NCBI GenBank assembly: GCA_046046455.1
Contig: JBJOJS010000054.1
Coordinates: 53,378-117,377, forward strand
DNA from: Mxb001 sp046046455
GTDB taxonomy: Bacteria > Actinomycetota > Actinomycetes > S36-B12
Direction of reading: 5' to 3'
Length of the DNA stretch: 64,000 nt
Part shown: piece by piece, positions 52,201-61,200 of the stretch
Numbering within the stretch: the stretch's first letter is position 1
How the letters are laid out: each line of letters begins with the position of its first letter
Notes under the pieces: generated by a model
Databases searched by the model: none
Told to the model about the DNA's origin: nothing
What the model saw: the letters and a program-made list of their open reading frames with translations, nothing else
Position numbers and translations under genes: made by a program

Positions 52201-55200
52201 GACTCAAGTGACAGTCACGGCCAGTGCCGGCGGAACGCTAGGCGGGACACTCACGAAGACCGCTGTCAATGGCATCGTCACCTTCACCGACATCACCCTT
52301 GCGGGCACAGTGGGTGCCAATGTGACGCTGACCTTCACCTCCAACTCGCCAACCCCGCGAGTCATTTCAGCTCCTGTGCAGATTCAGCCGGCACCATGCG
52401 CATCCTCGGGTCGATCCTTCGTTGGCGGATACACCGTGTGGACGGCGAAGACCATCGGCGGATGTCTGTGGACAGCTCCTGCTCTCAGCACCTCCATCGA
52501 CTACCTCATCGTCGGCGCTGGTGGTGGCGGCGGAAACGGATTCGGCGCAGGAGGCGGTGCTGGCGGCATGCGCACCGGCACCACGACTGTCACCGGCGGA
52601 ACGGCCTACGCGGTGACGGTCGGGGTGGGCGGCTCCGGTGGACCCAACTACACGGGCGGCACCGACGGCCAGGCGAGCTCCTTCGGTTCCCTGGCAGCTG
52701 CGGGCGGCGGTGGCGGTGGCGCCTACGGTGCTGGCGGTCGCGTCGGCGGTTCGGGCGGCGGTGGCGGTGGAAGTGACTGGCGTGTGGGTGGCACTGCGGT
52801 GTCTGGCCAGGGGAATCGCGGCGGTAGCGGTGGCGGCGCTCCCGGCGGCACCTTCGGGGCCGGTGGCGGCGGTGGCGGTTCGGGGGCTGCGGGTGCCTCG
52901 ACCTCCGGGGCTAGTGGCGGCGCGGGTGGCAGTGGGAGCGCTGTTCCTTGGATCACCGGAGCGATGGCGACCAGCATGGGGATCGGCCAGGTGGTGTCCG
53001 GCACGGCCTACTTCGCCGGTGGCGGCGGTGGTGGCGCTATGTCGGGTCGATCCTCGGGCTCGGGCGGCTCGGGCGGTGGTGGCGCCGGCACGGACATCGG
53101 CACGGGGCCGGCAGGCGTCGCCAACACAGGCGGCGGCGGCGGAGGTGTCGGCGAAGGCACGCCCAGCGGTGGCGGCATCGGTGGAGCAGGTGGCTCCGGT
53201 GTGGTCGCATGGCGCTTCCAGACCGTCCAGCAGTTGAGTGTGGCAACCGCGCCGGTGGGTGCGGGGGCCGGCCAGGCACTCGCCACCCAGCCCGTGATCC
53301 AACTCCTCGACGGCGACGGCAATCTCGTGACGAGCGACTCCTCGACTCAGGTCACGGTGACGGTCAGTGGATCAGGTGTCCTCGGCGGCACCCAGACGGT
53401 GACCGCGTCGAGTGGCGTCGCCACCTTCACGAATCTGACGCTCGGCAACGCTCCCGGCAGCTATACGTTGACCTTCACGACCGGTGGCCTGCCCGCTCGG
53501 CAGGTCTCGGCGACCTCCCCTGTGAGCGTTACAAATGCGCCCGGTGCGAGCCTCGCCTTCACGGCTCAACCGTCGTCTTCCTCCGTCGCAGGGGTCGCCT
53601 TCGCTGCTCAACCGGTGGTCGAGATCCGCGATGCCTTCGGCAATCGCGTGACCACGGGGCCGGACGCCACTCGCCTGGTCGTCCTGTCGCTCACCTCAGG
53701 CACGGGTTCGCTACTGGGCACGGTGAGCGTCACTGCCGTGGGTGGTGTGGCGACCTTCTCCGGCCTGAACATTCAGGTCGCGGGCGCGGGGAAGCAGATC
53801 ACTGCCTCATCCACCTTGAATAGCGTGGCGCGCACGGTCACGTCATCGTCCTTCGCTGTCACCCCGGCCGCCGCGGCGTCGATCACCTTGGCGTCGTCGA
53901 CGTCATCTCCGGTCGCCGGCGCTGCCGTGACCGTCACCGCGCAGCTCAAGGATGCCTACGGCAACGACGTGACGACCGCCGGATCATCGGTGTCCTGGGC
54001 CAAGGACACCGTGGCAGGGTCGTTGACATCCTCGTCGTCGACGAACTCCTCGGGGTTGGCGACAGCGACCTTCACGACCGGCACAGTGGCAGGCGTGGCG
54101 AGCATCATCACGGCCACGGCGGGTGCTGTGACGGGGAGTTCGGCCGCGATCACCTCCATAGCTGGCCCCGTGGTGGCCGCGCAGTCGACACTGACCCCGC
54201 TCTCCGCGTCGATCACCGGCAACGGCAGTGCGACCTCGACCCTCACGGTGCAGGCGCGCGACCAGTACGGAAATGTGACAACCAACGTCGGAGCGGCGAC
54301 GACGGTGATCACGAAGGCATCGGGCACAGGAACGCTGGGGTCCATCTCCGGCAGCGCAGGTCTCTATACGGCGACGGTCACGGCGCCGACGTCTGTCGGT
54401 CGTGGCACATTCACGGCCACGATCGGTGGAGCCGATGTCAAGAATGGCACGTCGTCAGCAACTCTGGCGACCGTCGATTACATTGCCGGGGCAGCCTCGC
54501 AGTACCTGGTGAGCGTCTCAACGGCCGCGCCCGTTGCCGGCAGTGCGGTGACCGTGACAGCGCAATTGGCGGATGCCAACGGCAATCCAGTGGCATCCGC
54601 AGGACATGTAGTGACCTGGTCGGCCTCCACGACCGGAGCTGGGCAGGCCTTCTCGTCCGCCACGTCGATAACCAATGGAGCGGGTGTCGCAACGGTGACC
54701 CTCACGTCGTCGACGGCAGCGAGCACCGCCGTCTCGGTCACGGGCACGGATGCTTCGGGTCTCACGGGCACATCGCCGACAGTGACTACCGTCGCGGGCG
54801 CGGCGTCGAAGTTGCTGGTCGCGTCGATCTCACGCCAAGCGGCCGGCACCTCGTTCTCTGTCGGGGTCACCCTCACCGACGCCTATGGCAACGCCGTGAA
54901 CAACACCGGCGCCACGGGCACCGTTACTCTCTCGATCGGCTCGGGATCAGGTGCGTTGGGGGGCACCACCACGGGCACGATCGCGGTGGGCGCGAGTGCT
55001 GTCACCATCAGCGGCGTGCGCCTGGACACCGCACAGTCCGCCGCCATGGTCGCTGCAAGCGGGAGCGGGGCAGGTAGTTCGCTGGCGGGCAAGACCGGCG
55101 TGGGCCCACCCTTCGCCGTCGACCCAGGACCGGCCAATCGATTGGCGGTGACGACGCAACCTGCCAGCAACGTGACGGCGGGAGACCCCTTCGCGACGTC

Positions 55201-58200
55201 GGTGGCGGTCCAGGACGCATATGGCAACACGGTCACGTTGGCCACGGGTGGATCGGCTGTGAGCGTGTCACTCGCGCTTACCGGCTCGGGCTCTCTGGTA
55301 GGTACCGCCACCGCCTCGACGGTAAGTGGAGTCGCGTCCTTCAGTGGACTGAGCGTGAATGCTGCGGGCAGCAAGACGCTCACTGCGAGTGCGTCAGGGC
55401 TGGCTCCCGCTACCTCCGGTGCCTTCACCATCGTGCCGGGTCCCGCCTCCGCCGCTACCTCGACGATCACGGCGTCGCCGACATCGCTCACAGCTGACGG
55501 CACGAGCACATCCGCCGTGTCGGTGAGGCTGAGGGACGGCTACGGCAACGACCTCACCACGGGAGGTGATGCCGTCTCTGTGTCGACCACGGCTGGCTCG
55601 GTCGGCACGGTTGTCGACAACGGGGACGGCACCTATGCGGCAACGCTGACATCAGCGACCACGGTTGCCACCGCGACGGTGTCGGCGACCGTCGGCGGAC
55701 AGGGTCTCGCCGCGACCGCGAGTGTCGCCTTCGTCCCGGGCGCACCGTCCAGCGTCCAGGTGGCATCCGGGGCAGCGCAATCGGCCACCGTGGGCACGGC
55801 TCCCGCAAATGCGATCACCGTGCGGGTTCTCGATGCGCGTGGCAATGCCGTCCCTTCGCAGTCTGTGTCCTTTGCGATCTCGGCCGGAGGGGGTGCCCTG
55901 GCAGCCTCCTCAGCCACGACGAACTCCTCGGGCATCGCCACCGTCCCCGCATGGACGCTGGGCACGTCAGCGGGTGCCAATGAGATCACGGCGACCGTGG
56001 GATCGGGACCATCGGCCGTGTCCACCTCCATCACGGCAACCGCCGCACCCGGCTCCGTGACGACTTTCGCGGTGACCGTGTCCGGCTCCACGTCCCCCCT
56101 GTCGGGCGCCGGCCTCGTGGCTGGCACTCCGACGTCCGTGAGGGTGTCGGCGGAGGACACCTACGGCAACGTCAATGCCGGATGGACCGGTGCGGTGACC
56201 CTCACCTCGACGGCCTTCTCCGGAAGCGTGGTCGCCACGATCACGTCCCAGGGCTACGTCGATAGCATCGCGATCACGCCCACGACGTCAGGAAGCGGCC
56301 GCACTCTCAGTGCCGCAGCCGCGTCGTTCCCCGCAGCTGTCGTCTCGACCTTCACCGTGGCACCCGGCGGGCTTGCCTCCTTCGCCGTGACCAGTAGCGG
56401 TGGCTCCGCTCCGATCGGCAATCAGGTGTCGGGCACCCCCTTCGGCGTGCGCGTCACCGCCCTCGATGCGCTCGGCAACGTCAAGACCGACTTCACCGGC
56501 AGCGTCGCACTCACCTCCACGGCCTTTGGCGGAAGCGTGATGGCGACCATCACGACGGGCGGATACGTCGATGCGGTGTCGATCACGCCCACCGTCTCCG
56601 GGAGTGGAAAGGTCATCCGCGCCGCGGCCGGGCCGGTCGTCACCGCTTCAGCCTCCTCAGCGTTTGCCGTGAGTGCCGGAGCCGCAACTCAGTTGGCGGT
56701 GACAGTGATCCCTGTGCCAGGTGCCTCCGGCACCGTCCTCGGGACGCAGCCGGTGGTGCAGTTCCTGGATGCCGAGGGCAATCGCACGACATCGACCGGG
56801 ACCGTGACCGTGACCGCGAGCGCCACTGCTGGTTCCGCCACGCTGTCAGGTGCGCTGGCGGTGGCGGCCGTGGGTGGTCAGGCCACCTTCGCCACGGTGG
56901 CCCTGGGTGGACCAGTGGGCTCGACGTACTCGATGACATTCACCTCGGGTGCCCTGTCGACCACCGTCACAGGGCTCCACCTGACCGGGCCGGGGGCACC
57001 GGCGCAACTCATCGACGACACGCCTGCCTCGAGCAGCATCGCGGCAGGCAGCACCTTTACCACGCAACCTGTGGTGCGCATCGCGGACGCGGCCGGCAAC
57101 ACCATCACGTCCGACAACAGCACCGTGGTAACGGCCAGCCTGGACCCCTCATTGAGCGATGGCGCTGTGCTCACCGGTCCAGTGACGGCCACCGTGGCGG
57201 GGGGCATCGCCACCTTCGCGGGGATGGGCCTCAACGGGGCCAACGGCACCAGCTACGCGATCACCTTCTCCGCATCGTCAGTGACATCGTCGATACAGAC
57301 GGTGAGCGCCACGACGGGAGCCGCTACCGCTCTGGCCGTGGTGCAGCAGCCACCTTCGAATGTCATCATCGGCGCCACCATCACACCCGCGGTGTCCGTC
57401 AGGCTCGTCGATGCCTACGGCAACAGCGTGTCCACCGGTGCTGTGAATATCACCGCGGCCCTCGCGGCGGGCAGCGCCACGCTCACTAATGCCACCGCGA
57501 CCACCAACAGCAGCGGCATCGCGACGTTTACCGGACTGACCGTCACCTCGGCAGCCGGTAGCGGACAGCGCCTCGTGTTCACCAAGAGCGGACTCACCGA
57601 CGCCACATCGGGGGCATTCACCCTCGTCAAGCGCAGTCAGTCGATCGCCTGGACGAAGCCTAGTTCCTTCGGCTACGGCTCGGCCCAAGTGCAGCTCACG
57701 GCGTCGGCAACCTCGGGTTTGCGTGTCACTTACACCCTGGGCGCTGGCACTACCTCGGGTGCGTGCACCGTGACATCCACGGGTGCGGTCACCATCGGAT
57801 CCCTGGGCAACTGCGAGATCATCGCCGCCCAGGCCGGCGATGCGACGTGGGCGGCGGCGACCGACGACTCGGCGATCATCCCGGTGGTCGCGGCCGTGCC
57901 CGGACGGCCCAATATCTCCTCGGTCTCCGGATCTGATGGTGCCGTCACCGTCGCTTTCGCGCCGCCTACATTCGACGGTGGAGCGACCATCAATCATTAC
58001 TCGGTGTCGGCCACCGATGGTGGCACCACGATCACCAATTCCACCTGCTCCGCTGGCGCCACTCCGGTCCCCTGCACCGTGACCGGTCTGACGAATGGCA
58101 CGGCGTACACGATCACCGTCACCGCCACCAACGTTGCCGGCACCGGGGCCGCCGACACTGCGGCCAACTCCGTGACTCCGTCGGCGTCGGCCCTTGCCGT

Positions 58201-61200
58201 CACCAATCTCGCGGCCGTATCAGGCAATCAGCAGATCACCGCCACCTGGACCCCCGCTGTCATCAGTGGCGGATCGTTCGCGCACTACAACCTCTACATT
58301 CGGCCTGCGGGAGGCAGCTGGCCCACTAGCCCGGACGACACACTCTTCGGCCTGTCCGATGACTCGTTGACGTTCACGGGTTTGACGAATGGCACGTCGT
58401 ACGACATCAAGATCGTCACGGTCTTGACCAATGCCACCACGGGCACCGCGACCGCCAGCCAGGAAGCGGCCACGGTGCCTACCTCTCCACGCAACACCAC
58501 GGTCATTGCCGTCTCCGGCACCGTCGTGGACATCTCATGGGATCCGCCGATCACCGATGGAGGCGCAGCACTCAATCCTGGTGCTCCCTACGTCGTATCC
58601 ATCACGACGAACACCGCTGGCGCAGCGCCAGTCACGTGCGGCACGATCGCCAATCGCGCCTGCCGCGCGACCGGATTGACACCGGGAGCGACGTATCAGG
58701 TCTCAGTCACGGCGAACAATCGTTTGGGTGCGTCCGGGGCAGACACCGCCACCTACCCAGTGCCGGCCAACGATGCCTTCTTGACCGCTCTGGTTGTGGA
58801 TGACAGCGGCACCGTGCTGCCGATATCGCCCACCTTTGCCAGCGGCACCACGAGTTACACCGCGTCTGTCGCCAACTCTGTATCGTCCGTGACCCTCACT
58901 CCGACGGCAAGCAGCGGATCTACGATCAGCGTGAACAGCGTGGCGGTGGCGTCGGGACAACCGTCGGGCGCGCTCACCCTTGCAACGGGCACCACCAACC
59001 TCGCGGTGGTGGTGACGGCCGCGGACCAGGTCACCACCACGACCTACACGCTTGCCGTTACTCGCGCAGGGCCGCCGACACAACTTCTCGCCCAGACTTC
59101 CCCGGTCGCCGCAAGATCGGGCTCGGCTTTGGCCACGCAACCCGCGATTCGCGTCGCGACGGCGTCGGGAGTGACCGACACGGGATCGACGGCCGCGGTA
59201 ACGGTCATGGCGTCGGGTGGCACGTTGTCGTGCAACGGTGGTGGCTCAGGCTGTCTCAGCCAGTCGGCATCGAGTGGAGTCGCGACCTTTACCAACCTCG
59301 TCTTCACCGGACAGGTGGGTACGACCTACACGCTCACCTTCACCTCGACAGGCTTGACGCCGGTCACCCGCACAATCACCCTGACAGGGGCCGGTCCCTC
59401 GGCCGGTCTCGCGATCAGCGCGCAGCCGCCTTCATCACGGGTGGCCGGTGCATCCTTCGGACTCAGCGTGGCCGTCGTCGACGCACAAGGCAACACCGTC
59501 ACCACGGGAGCGGATGACACTGCGTCGATCACGCTTTCGCTCGCCGGGAGCAGCCCAGGCGCGCTCTCCGGCACGACCACGTCTTCGGCTTCATCCGGCG
59601 TCGCATCATTCACCGGCCTCAGCCTGAATCGCCCGGGCACGGTCACCATTCGCGCCGCAGCCACGGTCGCCGGCTCACCGACGACCGTGGCTGCGGATCC
59701 AGTGACGGTCACCGTCGGCTCCGCCACATCCCTCGTCCTCACGCAATCAGCGGCTGGTTCCCTGCCCTCGGGATCTGCGCAGACCTTGACTGCCACGGTC
59801 ACGGACGGCTCAGGCAACACCGTCATCGGTTCGACCGCGGCGGTGACCTTCGCTCGCGCGACGGGCTCCGGCTCCGTATCGGGTCTGACGACGGTCAACG
59901 CCGTAGCAGGAGTCGCGGCGATCCCGGTCGCGGGAGACGTGGCGGGGAGTCTGTCGGTGCAGGCGACCACGAGTTCACTCACGAGCAACGCGCTATCGAT
60001 GACGGTGGTCCCCGGCGACGTCGCGGTGGTCGATCTGCAGGTGTCCGGCAGCGATCTCACCGCCGGGTCCTCTCGCATGGCTACCGTGTCGTTGGAGGAC
60101 TCGGCGGGCAATCTCGTGACGGGTGCCAGTGGGTCCATCGTGCTGGCGCAGATAGGAGGCGCGGGGACTGTCTCGGGGGCTGGATCGGCCTCGGTGGTGA
60201 ATGGTGCTGCATCCTTCGCGGTGACCGGTGATGTTGCGGGTACGGTCGATCTACGAGCCACCTTCACTCCGACGTCGGGCAGCGCGCTGACCAGCACCTC
60301 ATCATCACTCACCGTAGTGCCGGGGTCGGTCACCCAGGTGGTGCTTGCCGGGGCGAGCACCGACCTGGCAGCGGGTGCCGCACGCACACTCACCGCCACA
60401 TTGCGGGATGCACGCGGCAACATCGTCCCGACGTCATCCGGCAGCGTTGTCTTCGCTCAGGCCAACTCCGGTGCCGGAGTCGGTAGTGTCGCCGGTTTGG
60501 GTGCTGCCCCAATCGCAGGAGGCGTTGCTGCGATCACCGTGACGGGCGACGACAGTGGCCTGGTCGAGGCCACGGGGGCGTGGACCAACGGCGGCGTCAC
60601 GACGACAAGCTCCCGTCTCGGCTTCACGGTTGTCCCCGGTGTCTCGGCCGCGCTCAGCCTGTCCGCGAGTGCAGCGATCGTGGCCTCTGGCGCGTCCACC
60701 ACCTTGACCGCCACGGTGATCGATGCCCACGGCAACACCGTCTCCACCGGCCCAGGGGCCACGGTCTCGGTGACCTTCTCGCAGTCGGCCGGCACCGGTG
60801 GGCTGTCGGTGATGGGGTCGACCACCGCGGTCGCTGGAGTCGCCTCGCGCGCCCTCACCGCCACGTCGGCGGGCTCGGCCGTGGTTTCGGCGAGCGCCAC
60901 GGTGGGCAGCACCCCCCTCAGCAGTGCGCCGATCACCGTCACCGTCACGCCGGGTGCGGCGACCCGAGTGATTCTGAGTGGCTCGACCAGCTCTCTTCCC
61001 GCCGGTGCCCTGCGGACCCTCACCGCCACAGTCGCTGATCCCCAGGGCAACACGGTGACATCCAGCACGGCGCCTATCACGGTGACTCAGACCGGCGGAG
61101 GCGGATCTGTGACGGGACTCGGGACGCGCACTGCCGTGTCGGGCGTGACGACGTTCACTGTCACGGGCGGCCTTGCCGGCACCGTCGACCTTGAGGCGAC

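Noticed and set aside
48360..53200. GGTGGTGGC-type runs as a CRISPR or microsatellite locus
   Set aside because: There are no constant repeats with unique spacers. The runs are in-frame glycine codons of the repeat modules. No CRISPR array was seen anywhere in the window.
8041..58820. GCCGATAA, GCCGATAT or GCCGATAG strings inside coding regions (for example near 8041 minus, 21672, 44254, 58815)
   Set aside because: They lie within genes, not in gaps, and the last base differs from the repeated GCCGATAC form; treated as chance.
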